From: Lysobacterales bacterium
GTDB taxonomy: Bacteria > Pseudomonadota > Gammaproteobacteria > Xanthomonadales > Rhodanobacteraceae
Length of the DNA: 59,474 nucleotides
Assembly (NCBI GenBank): GCA_021324945.1
Contig: JAJPID010000066.1
Coordinates: 1 to 59,474, forward strand
Direction: 5' to 3'
A program made the position numbers and the translations under genes. The notes below the pieces were generated by a model. It was not told the DNA's origin. It searched no databases and saw only the letters and a list, made by a program, of their open reading frames with translations. Positions 27,352 through 35,721 of this stretch are shown here, piece after piece; position 1 is the first letter of the stretch; each line of letters begins with the position of its first letter.

Positions 27352-28686
27352 ATGCTGACCGAGCTGGGACTGGTGTTGCTGCTGGCGCTGTGCAACGCCT
27401 TCTTCGCACTCTCCGAAATCGCGCTGATCGCCTCACGCAAGAGCCGCCTGAAGCACTTGGCGCGCAGCGGCCGGCAGGCGCAGATCGCCTTGCGGCTGGC
27501 CGAACACCCTGAGCGCTTTCTCTCCACCGTCCAGGTGGGCATCACGCTGATCACGCTGATCACCGGCGCGGCCACGGGCACCGCAGTGAGCGACGACATC
27601 CGCAACTGGCTGCTGCACTTTCACTTGCCGGGCTTGGCGGCCTATTCCACCGCGATCGGGCTGTCGGTCGGCTTCATCATCGTCACCACCATCAACATCA
27701 CCGTCGGCGAACTGGTGCCCAAGCGCGCCGCGCTGGCCGGCCCAGAGCGCATCGCCTGCGTGATCGCCACGCCGATGCTGGTGCTGTCGTGGCTGACCGC
27801 GCCATTCGTATGGGTGTTGAACCGTTTGAGCGGCTTTGCGCTCGCACTGCTCCGCCTGAACCGCGTACGTCGCGAGAAGATCACCGAAGAGGAAATCCGC
27901 CTCCTGGTGGCGGAAGGCACGGAACAAGGCGTGCTCGATCCCGACGAGCGCAACATGGTCAACCGCGTGCTGCGGCTGGGCGACCGCAGCGTGGACTCGG
28001 TGATGACGCCGCGCCCGCGCATCGCATGGCTGGATGCCGCCGCGCCGCTCGCGGAGAACCTCGCCGTGCTGCGTACCACGCCGTTCTCACGTTATCCGGT
28101 CTATCGCGGCAGCGAGGACGACGTGGTCGGCGTGCTGGAAGTGAAACGCCTGCTGCAGGGGATGTCCGTCGAAACACGACTGCCCGAGCTGTTCAAGAAA
28201 CTGGCGAAACCGCTGTTCGTGCCGGGTACCGCGCGCGCGCTGGATCTGCTGGAAGAGTTCCGCGACGCGGAAACGCAGTTCGCGCTGGTGGTAGACGAAT
28301 ACGGCGGCATCGAGGGCCTAGTGACCTTGAACGATCTGCTGAGCGCGGTGGTCGGCCGCGCCACGCCCGCGGAAGGCGAAGCCCCGCGCGGTGCGCCGGT
28401 GGTGCGTCGCGACGACGGCGGTCTGCTGGTGGACGGTTCGGTTTCCACCGACGACCTGCGCGAACTGGTGCAGCGGCTGGAATTGCCGAACGAAGACGAA
28501 GGCGATTTCCGCACCGTGGCCGGAATGATGATGGCCGCGTTCGGACGCATCCCCGAAGCCGGCGAATCGTTCGACTGGCGCGGCTTGCGTTTCGAAGTCG
28601 TCGATCTCGACGGCGCGCGCATCGACAAGGTGTTGATCACGCCGATTGCGGACGAGGAAGAGGAAGCGGGGATCGGTGGTGGGTGA
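27352..28686 (+). CDS. CNNM/CorC-family membrane protein with CBS domains
   Basis: 444 aa. The DUF21 (CNNM) membrane domain spans about residues 1-190, with NAFFALSEIALIASRKSRLKHL, LSTVQVGITLITLITGA and TINITVGELVPKRAA. A CBS pair follows (about 205-330: VMTPRPRIAWLD, YGGIEGLVTLNDLLSAVVG), and the C-terminal CorC_HlyC domain ends the protein (FDWRGLRFEVVDLDGARIDKV). Such proteins export or sense Mg2+/Co2+; older names call them hemolysins. The start is uncertain, since an upstream in-frame ATG at 27262 would add 30 residues with no family match. Confidence 0.92.
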   Translation: MLTELGLVLLLALCNAFFALSEIALIASRKSRLKHLARSGRQAQIALRLAEHPERFLSTVQVGITLITLITGAATGTAVSDDIRNWLLHFHLPGLAAYSTAIGLSVGFIIVTTINITVGELVPKRAALAGPERIACVIATPMLVLSWLTAPFVWVLNRLSGFALALLRLNRVRREKITEEEIRLLVAEGTEQGVLDPDERNMVNRVLRLGDRSVDSVMTPRPRIAWLDAAAPLAENLAVLRTTPFSRYPVYRGSEDDVVGVLEVKRLLQGMSVETRLPELFKKLAKPLFVPGTARALDLLEEFRDAETQFALVVDEYGGIEGLVTLNDLLSAVVGRATPAEGEAPRGAPVVRRDDGGLLVDGSVSTDDLRELVQRLELPNEDEGDFRTVAGMMMAAFGRIPEAGESFDWRGLRFEVVDLDGARIDKVLITPIADEEEEAGIGGG

Positions 28687-28809
28687 TTAGAAGCGGAAAT
28701 TGGGGATTGGGAGCCAAGGCGCTCCGCTCCGTCACCTCAGCAAGCTTGCGAGTCCGAAAGCGCTTCGATGCATTCTCGATTGCAGCAACGCCCGATTCTT
28801 GCGTCCCAA

Positions 28810-29562
28810 CTATCCGCCCCCATTCCGCCGCTCTTTCGCCAACCGCGCCATCCTCTCCGCATCCGCGAGGATTCCGTGCAGCACGCGCAATTCGCGCGCG
28901 TCGGGTTGCGCGCGCTGGAAGAATCGTCGCAGGCGCTGTTCGATGGTTTGCGCCGAGCGTCCCTTGTGGAACTCGATTTCGTGCAGCGCGTTAAACAGAT
29001 GCCGGAAGAATTCTTCCATCTGCGCCGATGATGCCGGTGGATCGCGCGGTACGGGCGGCGCGACCGGCTCGTCCAGCAGCGCGAGACGCATTTCGTAAGC
29101 CATTACCTGCACCGCCTGCGCCAGATTGAGCGAGGAGAAATCCTCGACGCTGGGAATGCGCACCATCGCGTGGCAGAGCATCAGCTCCTCGTTGTCGAGG
29201 CCGGACTGCTCATTGCCGAACAGCAGCGCGATTTGCTCGTCGCATTTCACTGTCGCCGCGATTTCGGCCGCCGCTTCGCGTGGCGTAAGCTCGCGCAACG
29301 CGATGCCGCGCCGGCGCGCGCTCAATCCGAGCACAAAAGTGCAGTCGGCGATCGCATCGGCAACGTTCGCATGCACTTGCAAGTTCGAGAGCACGTCAGC
29401 CGCGCCCGCAGCCATCGCCTGCACCTGTGGGTCCGGGTAACGGTGGGGCGAGACCAGCACCAGTCGATCGAAGCCCATCGTTCTGATCGCACGCGCCGCC
29501 GAACCGATGTTGCCCGGGTGCGAAGTGCGCGAGAGGACGAAGCGGAGGCGGCTGGAAGACAT
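28810..29562 (-). CDS. trmJ: tRNA (cytidine/uridine-2'-O-)-methyltransferase TrmJ
   Basis: 250 aa (E. coli TrmJ 246). The SPOUT fold is recognisable: RFVLSRTSHPGNIGSAARAIRTMGFDRLVLV at the start, ALLFGNEQSGLDNEEL and IPSVEDFSSLNLAQAVQVMAYE forming the trefoil-knot SAM site. The C-terminal helical extension (EEFFRHLFNALHEIEFHK) is TrmJ-specific. It methylates the 2'-O of nucleotide 32 in tRNA. It is divergent from suhB, the same conserved neighbour pair as in E. coli. Confidence 0.95.
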   Translation of the reverse strand: MSSSRLRFVLSRTSHPGNIGSAARAIRTMGFDRLVLVSPHRYPDPQVQAMAAGAADVLSNLQVHANVADAIADCTFVLGLSARRRGIALRELTPREAAAEIAATVKCDEQIALLFGNEQSGLDNEELMLCHAMVRIPSVEDFSSLNLAQAVQVMAYEMRLALLDEPVAPPVPRDPPASSAQMEEFFRHLFNALHEIEFHKGRSAQTIEQRLRRFFQRAQPDARELRVLHGILADAERMARLAKERRNGGG

Positions 29563-29890
29563 CCGGCGAACAGTGAGCGGTAAGGGTAAAAAAGCATAAC
29601 AACACTCGCGGTTCCGGGGCCGTTCGCGCAGCGAGCGGAACCACGGATCCTTGGCCATGGATGACATCCCTCAAGCAGCCGCCCTCTCCAGAGCAGATGA
29701 CAAAATCTGTACATGGACTTTGCCCTTTGGGCCAACCCTCGGTTGTTCAAATACCCCAGCGAATTTGTCGGGATCGCGGCTGCGCCGAGAAAGTCGTTAC
29801 GCCGTCCCGAGTTCGAGTCCGAAGTCCCGCTATAATTGCGACTCGTCGCCTCGTGCGACGTGTTCTTTAAATCCACCAAGGTAATCAGCA
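29563..29890. other. trmJ-suhB divergent intergenic region
   Basis: A 328-bp gap without a gene. It holds the two divergent promoters and a long suhB leader. A near-perfect TATAAT is at 29831-29836; a convincing -35 is not visible. A tRNA-like phrase (gttcgagtcc at 29811) has no supporting cloverleaf. Open frames here show no family sequence. Confidence 0.5.
29831..29836 (+). promoter_or_regulatory. suhB -10 element
   Basis: TATAAT lies 54 bp upstream of the suhB start, leaving a leader of roughly 48 nt. The -35 position (about 29808-29813) reads cgagtt, a poor match. This suggests an activator or an extended element. Confidence 0.55.
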
Positions 29891-30700
29891 ATGGCCCGAC
29901 CCGCCGTCACCGTCGCGGTGCGCGCTGCGCGCGCCGCGGGCAACGTCATCCTGCGCTACATGAACCGGGTCGGGAGCCTCACCGTGGTGGAGAAACAGCA
30001 TCTCGATTTCGCTTCCGAAGTCGATCGCCTCGCGGAAGCCGAAATCGTGCGCGAGTTGAAACGCGCCTATCCCGATCACGCGGTGCTCGGCGAGGAGTCG
30101 GGTGCTTCCGGCAAGGGCAATGCGCGCTTCACCTGGGTGATCGATCCGCTGGACGGCACGCACAATTACCTGCGCGGCATCCCGCAGTTCGCGGTGTCGA
30201 TCGCTCAACTGGACCGCGGCGAGCCGATGCACGGCGTGGTTTTCGATCCGCTGCGCGACGAGCTGTTCACCGCCAGCAAGGGCGACGGCGCGTTTCTCAA
30301 CGATCGCCGCATCCGTGTCAGCAAGCGCGAAACGCTGGAGGGCGCCTTGCTCGCCACGGGTTTCCCGTTCCGCCAGCGTGCACACCTCGATGCACAACTG
30401 GCGATGACGCGCGCGTTGCTCGACAAAGCCGAGGACCTGCGCCGCGCGGGCTCCGCCGCGCTCGATCTGGCTTGGACGGCGAATGGACGTCTGGACGGCT
30501 ATTTCGAACCGGGCCTCAAACCTTGGGACATGGCAGCCGGCTGCCTGCTGGTGCGCGAAGCCGGTGGACGCTATTGCGACTTCGCGGGCCGCGACGGTCT
30601 GCCCGCTTCCGGGAATATCGTCGCCGGCAACCATCACATCGTTGAGCAGATGGTGGAGGCGATCGCGCCGGCGTTGACGCCAGAGTTGTTGAAGGTTTGA
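29891..30700 (+). CDS. suhB: Inositol-1-monophosphatase SuhB
   Basis: 269 aa (E. coli 267). Metal and phosphatase motifs are in order: GEESG, WVIDPLDGTHNYLRGIPQFAVSI and KPWDMAAGCLLVREAGG. Besides inositol phosphatase activity, E. coli SuhB associates with the Nus factors in rRNA antitermination. It is divergent from trmJ and convergent with the rhomboid gene. Confidence 0.95.
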   Translation: MARPAVTVAVRAARAAGNVILRYMNRVGSLTVVEKQHLDFASEVDRLAEAEIVRELKRAYPDHAVLGEESGASGKGNARFTWVIDPLDGTHNYLRGIPQFAVSIAQLDRGEPMHGVVFDPLRDELFTASKGDGAFLNDRRIRVSKRETLEGALLATGFPFRQRAHLDAQLAMTRALLDKAEDLRRAGSAALDLAWTANGRLDGYFEPGLKPWDMAAGCLLVREAGGRYCDFAGRDGLPASGNIVAGNHHIVEQMVEAIAPALTPELLKV

Positions 30701-30734
30701 TCGCCAGCAAACTGATTCTTACAAAGCGACCGTT

Positions 30735-30757
30735 ATAGAAGCCTGCCTGCAGGCGAC
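30735..30757 (+). repeat. REP element between suhB and rhomboid gene
   Basis: ATAGAAGCCTGCCTGCAGGCGAC: the palindrome GCCTGC-CT-GCAGGC is perfect, while the 5' tetranucleotide has drifted from GTAG to ATAG. It sits between two convergent genes, a typical REP location. Confidence 0.6.
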
Positions 30758-30759
30758 AC

Positions 30760-31419
30760 TCAGCGCATCAACACGCGTTTCGGCCTGATCGGGAATTTCC
30801 CGCGCCAGTACTGGATCAGGAAGAATCCGCCGACCGCTCCGCCCAGATGCGCGAAGTGGGCGACGCCCGCTTGCGTGCCGGTGATGCCGAGGAACAGTTC
30901 CAGCAACATGTAACCGATCACCGCGATCCAGGCCGGCAGCGGAATCGGCAGGATCAGCGCAATGATCTTGGCTTGCGGATACATCATGCCGAACGCCAGC
31001 AGCAGGCCGAAGATCGCACCGGACGCGCCCAGCGTCGGATAAAAACCCCCGGTGAAGAAGTGCACCACGCACAGGTGCGCTGCGGCGGCGATCGCTGCGC
31101 AGAACAGGTAGTAGAAGATGTAATGGCGCCAGCCGAAGAGTTGCTCGATCGGCCCGCCGAACATGTATAGCGCGAGCATGTTGAAACCGATGTGCGCCCA
31201 ACCGCCATGCAAAAAGGCGTAAGAAAGCAACTGCCACCAGCGAAAACCGACGGTCAACGGCACACCCGACGCCGTGTAGCCGGCAAGTTGGTCCGGTCCC
31301 AGCGGCCACAACGCGCAATGCAGGATCAGCCAGTCGCCGAAACCAGCCTGCATCAGAAGGAACACCGCGATATTCACGATCAGCAGGGCCAACGTGACGG
31401 AGGGCAGTTCAAAGCGCAT
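30760..31419 (-). CDS. Rhomboid-family intramembrane serine protease
   Basis: 219 aa with about six membrane helices. The active site is S133 in GASGAIFGLLLAFG and H191 in HFAHLGGAVGGFF. The oxyanion-hole region is also kept (FLHGGWAHIGFNMLALYMFGG). It cleaves membrane proteins within the bilayer; its substrates are unknown. It lies 3 bp downstream of a GNAT gene in a minus-strand run that starts with the M20 peptidase. Confidence 0.93.
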   Translation of the reverse strand: MRFELPSVTLALLIVNIAVFLLMQAGFGDWLILHCALWPLGPDQLAGYTASGVPLTVGFRWWQLLSYAFLHGGWAHIGFNMLALYMFGGPIEQLFGWRHYIFYYLFCAAIAAAAHLCVVHFFTGGFYPTLGASGAIFGLLLAFGMMYPQAKIIALILPIPLPAWIAVIGYMLLELFLGITGTQAGVAHFAHLGGAVGGFFLIQYWRGKFPIRPKRVLMR

Positions 31420-31422
31420 CGG

Positions 31423-31878
31423 TCAAACCTTTGACTTGACGAACACCGCCTGCCGCTTCTTTTCCGCATAACCTTCGCGTAGATAAAAGCGGTGTGCGCG
31501 TTCGCGGACTACGTTGGAACGCACCACGAGTTCAGCATAACCGCGGTCGCGCGCCCACGCCTCGACCGCGTGCAACAGCGCCGTGCCGATGCCCGCACCG
31601 CGTGCGTGTTCGTCGACCACCAACCCGGCCAGTTCGACCCGCCCGTCGTGCACAAGATGAAATTGCGCCGAGACTTCAGCCCAACCGACGACGGAGGCGC
31701 CGTCGATCTCCGCCACCAGCACCGCGCCGGCACGGTGCGATTGAATTTCGTGCAAGCGCCGGGCGATCGTGTGCGCATCCGCCGGATATCCGAGCTGATC
31801 CGACAGGCGCGCCAACGCTTGCGCATCCGCCACGGTCGCGGTGCGGATGTGGATCGAGGCGGTCACTGCTGCTTGCAA
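31423..31878 (-). CDS. GNAT-family N-acetyltransferase
   Basis: 151 aa from ATG 31878. A GTG at 31866 would overlap the upstream stop as GTGA and is an equally good start. The acetyl-CoA motif is LVVDEHARGAGIGTALLHAVEAWARDRG, followed by RSNVVRERAHRFYLREGY, which is typical of GNAT motif B. The substrate is unknown. It overlaps the end of the M20 peptidase gene by 16 bp and precedes the rhomboid gene. Confidence 0.9.
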   Translation of the reverse strand: MQAAVTASIHIRTATVADAQALARLSDQLGYPADAHTIARRLHEIQSHRAGAVLVAEIDGASVVGWAEVSAQFHLVHDGRVELAGLVVDEHARGAGIGTALLHAVEAWARDRGYAELVVRSNVVRERAHRFYLREGYAEKKRQAVFVKSKV

Positions 31879-33293
31879 TGTTCCGCGACCACTTTCGCCA
31901 CCACCATCGACACGCGCTTGCCAGTGGGAATGTGCAGGAATTCGTTGGGGCCATGCGCGTTGGAGTGCGGACCGAGCACGCCGGTGATCAGGAATTGCGC
32001 CTGCGGAAATTTATCGCCGAGCATGCCCATGAACGGAATGCTGCCGCCCTCACCCATGTACGCCGGCGGCACGCCGAACGCGGCCTGCGAGGCGTCCGCA
32101 ACCGCCTGCTCCAGCCAAGGTGACAATTGCGGCGCGTTCCAGCCACTGGAGGCCTTCTCCATTTTCAATTCGACTTTGCAGCCGTAAGGCGGATCGCTTT
32201 CCAGCAATTGCTTGAGGAATTCGCCCGCGCGCGCACCGTCCAGCGTCGGCGGCAAGCGCAGCGACAGTTTCACCGCGGTGAACGGACGCAGCACGTTGCC
32301 CGCGCTCTGCAGTGGCGGCAGGCCATCCGCGCCCGTGACCGCAAGCTGCGGCCGCCACGTGCGGTTCAACACCAGCTCGGTGAGATCTTCCGCGACCGGC
32401 TTCATGCCGGGCAGGAACGGAAACTTGTCATACACCGCGTTGCCCAGCACTTGCGCGGAGCGCCGCGCCTGCTCGATGCGTTGCGCAGGAATTTCCACAT
32501 ACAGTTCCTGCGGAATGATCCTGCCGCTGGCGGGATCTTCCAGCCTCGAGAGCAGATCGCGCAGGACGCGGAAACTGTCCGGCACCACGCCGGACGCGTC
32601 GCCGGAATGCACGCCTTCGCTCAAAACGCTGACGGTGAAATTGCCGCCGGTCATGCCGCGCAACGAAGTTGTCAGCCAAAGCTGTTCGTAATTGCCGCAG
32701 CCGGAATCGAGACAGACGACCAGCGAGGGCCGGCCGATCTTCGCGGCGAGATGATCGACATAGAACGGCAGGTCGTAGCTGCCGGACTCCTCGCAGGCTT
32801 CGATCATGATCGCGCAGCGCGCGTGCGGGATCTTCTGCTCTCGAAGCGCCAGCAGCGCCGAGAGCGAGCCAAAGATCGCGTAGCCATCGTCCGCCCCGCC
32901 GCGACCGAACAGCTTGTCGCCTTTCAGCACCGGCGTCCAGGGGCCGAAGCCATCACTCCAGCCGGTCATTTCTGGTTGCTTGTCGAGATGGCCGTACAGC
33001 AGCACGCAATCCTCGCGCTGCGCGCCTGCGCCGTATGCGGGGACGTCTATGAAGATCAGCGGGGTGCGGTTGGGCAAGCGCACCACTTCCAGCGTCGAGC
33101 CGGGCAGCGCCTGGAGTTTGGCGCGCGCCCAGCGCTCCATCAATGTCACCGCATCATCCATGTAGCCGTGCTCGGCCCATTGCGGATCGAACAGCGGTGA
33201 CTTGTTGGGGATGCGGATGTATTCGGTGATCTGCGGCACGACTTCGTCGTCCCACAAGCCGCCCACGAATTCCCGGAGTTTGCTGGCGTCCAT
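31863..33293 (-). CDS. M20-family metallopeptidase (dipeptidase)
   Basis: 476 aa from ATG 33293, with GGAG 6 bp upstream. Dizinc ligands of the M20 family are in order: LLYGHLDKQPE (His, Asp), GGADDGYA (bridging Asp), EACEESGS (catalytic Glu and ligand Glu), CLDSG (Asp) and GPHSNAHGPNE (His). A lid/dimerisation domain is inserted at about residues 205-365. The length and DKQPE motif fit the dipeptidase/carnosinase-like branch rather than ArgE. No signal peptide, so it is cytoplasmic. First gene of a peptidase-GNAT-rhomboid run. Confidence 0.92.
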   Translation of the reverse strand: MDASKLREFVGGLWDDEVVPQITEYIRIPNKSPLFDPQWAEHGYMDDAVTLMERWARAKLQALPGSTLEVVRLPNRTPLIFIDVPAYGAGAQREDCVLLYGHLDKQPEMTGWSDGFGPWTPVLKGDKLFGRGGADDGYAIFGSLSALLALREQKIPHARCAIMIEACEESGSYDLPFYVDHLAAKIGRPSLVVCLDSGCGNYEQLWLTTSLRGMTGGNFTVSVLSEGVHSGDASGVVPDSFRVLRDLLSRLEDPASGRIIPQELYVEIPAQRIEQARRSAQVLGNAVYDKFPFLPGMKPVAEDLTELVLNRTWRPQLAVTGADGLPPLQSAGNVLRPFTAVKLSLRLPPTLDGARAGEFLKQLLESDPPYGCKVELKMEKASSGWNAPQLSPWLEQAVADASQAAFGVPPAYMGEGGSIPFMGMLGDKFPQAQFLITGVLGPHSNAHGPNEFLHIPTGKRVSMVVAKVVAEHCKQQ

Positions 33294-33324
33294 CAACTGC
33301 TCCGCTGGCACACGCGAATCGCGC

Positions 33325-33366
33325 AGTGTAGCGCGGTCGCGGCTCGCGTGTCGGAAGTTTCCGACA
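33325..33366 (-). promoter_or_regulatory. Promoter and palindromic operator before the M20 gene
   Basis: TGTCGGAA-GT-TTCCGACA (33349-33366) is a perfect 8+2+8 palindrome. On the minus strand its left arm reads CCGACA and could serve as a -35, 18 bp from TACACT (33330-33325). A regulator bound there would block polymerase. It could instead act on the divergent comEA-like gene, whose start is 123 bp away on the other side. Confidence 0.45.
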
Positions 33367-33488
33367 ACACGACACCGTGCATGCGCACGTGCGACGCGGC
33401 ATCGGCTGGCAGCGACGGCGCGCGCAGGTGCCGATCATTTGCACCACGCCGAATCGCGGCGCATCGCCAATCATTCGAGGAGACAATC

Positions 33489-33827
33489 ATGATCCGCAGC
33501 ACACTCGCCGCGCTGGCGCTGAGCATCGCCTGCGCCCTGCCCGCCTTCGCCGCCACGCCGGTCGACGTCAATCACGCCGATGCAGCCACCATCGCCAGTT
33601 CGCTCGACGGCATCGGATTGAGCAAGGCCCAAGCCATCGTCGCCTGGCGCGATTCGCACGGCGCGTTCAAGAACGTGGACGACCTGCGCCAGGTGAAGGG
33701 CATCGGCGAAAAGACGCTGGACCGCAACCGCGATGCCATCAAGCTGTCCGGGGGTGCCAAGGTGGCAGCCGCCGCGAAAGCGGAACCGTCGGCTCAGCCA
33801 CGAAAATCGCGTTCGCGCAAGCAGTGA
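33489..33827 (+). CDS. ComEA-like helix-hairpin-helix protein
   Basis: 112 aa with GAGGAG before the ATG. Residues 1-21 form a signal peptide (ending AFAA). The ComEA core follows: VDVNHADAATIASSLDGIGLSKAQAIVAWR and FKNVDDLRQVKGIGEKTLDRNRDAI, two HhH motifs that bind DNA non-specifically. A Lys/Arg/Ala-rich tail ends the protein. Exported HhH proteins of this type help draw in DNA during natural transformation, which fits with type IV pilus regulators in this window. Monocistronic. Confidence 0.92.
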   Translation: MIRSTLAALALSIACALPAFAATPVDVNHADAATIASSLDGIGLSKAQAIVAWRDSHGAFKNVDDLRQVKGIGEKTLDRNRDAIKLSGGAKVAAAAKAEPSAQPRKSRSRKQ

Positions 33828-33888
33828 CGCGTACTCCGAAGCGACGGCGCGCGCTACACTCGCGCGCCGCCACTTCCGGAGCTTGCAC

Positions 33889-34350
33889 GTGATTCTGCCG
33901 CGTTATCGCATCGGCGCTTCCACCATTCCTGGTGCAGGACTCGGATTGTTCATGGAAGAACCTGTGCCGCGCGGCCGCGTGGTCGTCGCACCGGATGGCA
34001 TCGGCGATACGCACACTTTCGAAGAGTTGCAGGAAACGCCGGAACTTGCCGCGCTGCTGCACACCTCCGTGCGCTGGTTCGAAGACCGCTACACCTTGTC
34101 GCCCGATTGGCCGGACGAGTGCTACGTCAATCACGCATTCGAACCGAACGGCCTGTGGCACCTCGGTTTCATCTTCGCCGCGCGCGATCTCGCGGCGGGC
34201 GAAGAAGTGACGATCGATTATCGCCATCTGCTCGCGCCGGGACAGGAAGAGACCTTTCGCGACGCGCGCACCGGCGCGCCGATCATCGGCATGCCTTGGC
34301 GCGAAAGCCTGATGGCGAGCACGCGCGCGCTGCTGGCGTTGCTGACGTGA
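33889..34350 (+). CDS. SET-domain protein
   Basis: 153 aa from a GTG start with CGGAG upstream. SET-domain features: a GAGLGLF motif near the N-terminus, the pseudo-knot pair YVNHAFEPN (NH motif) and GEEVTIDYRHL (the ELTYDY-type motif). SET domains methylate lysine using SAM. Bacterial single-domain examples have few known substrates, and a post-SET cysteine cluster is absent. Its TGA overlaps the GTG start of the HutD-like gene. Confidence 0.85.
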   Translation: MILPRYRIGASTIPGAGLGLFMEEPVPRGRVVVAPDGIGDTHTFEELQETPELAALLHTSVRWFEDRYTLSPDWPDECYVNHAFEPNGLWHLGFIFAARDLAAGEEVTIDYRHLLAPGQEETFRDARTGAPIIGMPWRESLMASTRALLALLT

Positions 34351-34922
34351 GCGCTGCGCTGCAATTGCTTCCTGTCGCGGAGCGCCGCGTGGAACCTTGG
34401 GCCAACGGCCTCGGTCAAACCGCGGTGCTGCTGCGCGAACCGGACGACGAGAACTGGCGCGCGCGCGCCAGCATCGCGAAGGTCGAACGGGATGGCCCGT
34501 TTTCCGAATTGCCGGATACGCAGCGGTTGCTGGTGCCGCTGGATGCGCCGATGGAACTGCGTTTTCCTGGCGGTCGCAGGCAGCGCGCGCAGCGTTTCGG
34601 CGTATTACTTTTCGATGGTGCGCCTGCGCCGTGGGGCATCTTGCCGGAAGGCGCGACGCGTGATTTCAATCTGATGCTGCGTGGCGGTGCGCGCGGCGAA
34701 GTGTTTGCGCGCACGCTGGTGGATTCGCAGGTGCTGCTGCCCGAAGTCGGTGTGCGCTGGCTGATCTACGTCAATCGCGGGCGCGCGCAAATCGCGTGCG
34801 GCGGCACTTCGCTGTCGCTGGAGCCCGACGATGCCGCGCTGCTGGTATTTCCCACAAGTGGCGCGCAACGGGCGGTGATCGAGGGCGGCGGAGAATTGGT
34901 GCTGGCGAAGTTGTACGATTGA
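34347..34922 (+). CDS. HutD-family protein
   Basis: 191 aa from GTG 34347, overlapping the SET gene stop (GTGA). Cupin-like HutD fold: EPWANGLGQTAVLLREP, RASIAKVERDGPFSELPDTQRLLVPLD and a PSG-like turn LLVFPTSGAQ. HutD proteins are often found with histidine-utilisation genes and are thought to limit urocanate or formyl-glutamate levels; the mechanism is not settled. hutG is in the window but 24 kb away. Coupled to the SET-domain gene, so the two may share a function. Confidence 0.85.
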   Translation: MSAALQLLPVAERRVEPWANGLGQTAVLLREPDDENWRARASIAKVERDGPFSELPDTQRLLVPLDAPMELRFPGGRRQRAQRFGVLLFDGAPAPWGILPEGATRDFNLMLRGGARGEVFARTLVDSQVLLPEVGVRWLIYVNRGRAQIACGGTSLSLEPDDAALLVFPTSGAQRAVIEGGGELVLAKLYD

Positions 34923-35037
34923 TGGTCGTTGGCCATGGGTCGTCTGTTCGTCGGTGGATCGCGACGACTCCAGCATGCGCGCCCGACCCATCGACCCGTC
35001 ACACAACCCCGTAACCTGCAGCCCCAACCACAAACCC

Positions 35038-35721
35038 ATGCGCATCCTTGTAGTCGAAGACGATGCCGCGATCGCAAACGCGGTTTGCGAGGCGCTGAAG
35101 CACTCAGGCCATACGGTGGATCATCTCGCCGACGGTCGGCAGGCGATCACCGCGCTGCGCGAACACTCCTTCGCTCTGGTGGTGCTCGATCTCGGCTTGC
35201 CCGGCGCCGAAGGCGATGAGATCCTGCGCAAATTGCGTGCGGATGCCGATCCCGTTCCGGTGCTGGTGATCACCGCCCGCGAGGAACTGGATCAGCGCGT
35301 GCGCGCGCTCGATCTCGGCGCCGACGATTATCTGGTGAAGCCGTTCGCGCTGGCGGAATTCGAGGCACGCGTGCGCGCGTTGCTGCGTCGGCGCGCATCA
35401 CAAGGCGTGCCGACGCTGCGCATCGGCAATCTTTCGGTCGATCTCGCCGGCCGCCGCGCGATGGCGGATGGCGTGCCGTTGGAACTCACCGCGCGCGAGT
35501 TCGGTCTGCTGGAGGCGCTGCTGCTGCGGCGCGGGCGCGTCACCAGCCGCGAACAGTTGATCGAGACTCTGTGCAAGTGGGACGAAACGCTGTCCGACAA
35601 CGGCCTCGACATCGCCGTGTATCGCCTGCGGCGCAAGCTCGACAACAGCGGCGTGCAATTGCGCACCGTGCGGGGCCTCGGGTATCTGCTCGAAGAAGCC
35701 GATGACCCACAACAGCCCTAG
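35038..35721 (+). CDS. OmpR-family response regulator, TctD/QseB-like
   Basis: 227 aa. The receiver domain has phospho-acceptor D51, acidic pocket D8/D9 and Lys in YLVKPF. A winged-helix DNA-binding domain follows from about residue 130 (LTAREFGLLEALLLRRGRVTSREQL and DNGLDIAVYRLRRKLD). It controls unknown targets together with the sensor encoded by the next gene, whose start lies 20 bp inside this gene. TctD/QseB-like systems often govern tricarboxylate uptake or envelope functions, but no target is visible here. Confidence 0.93.
   Translation: MRILVVEDDAAIANAVCEALKHSGHTVDHLADGRQAITALREHSFALVVLDLGLPGAEGDEILRKLRADADPVPVLVITAREELDQRVRALDLGADDYLVKPFALAEFEARVRALLRRRASQGVPTLRIGNLSVDLAGRRAMADGVPLELTAREFGLLEALLLRRGRVTSREQLIETLCKWDETLSDNGLDIAVYRLRRKLDNSGVQLRTVRGLGYLLEEADDPQQP

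Noticed and set aside
29800-29832. tRNA-like T-arm phrase 'gttcgagtcc' upstream of suhB
   Set aside because: The flanking bases do not form a T stem, no acceptor stem or anticodon arm can be drawn around it, and a TATAAT promoter element follows directly.
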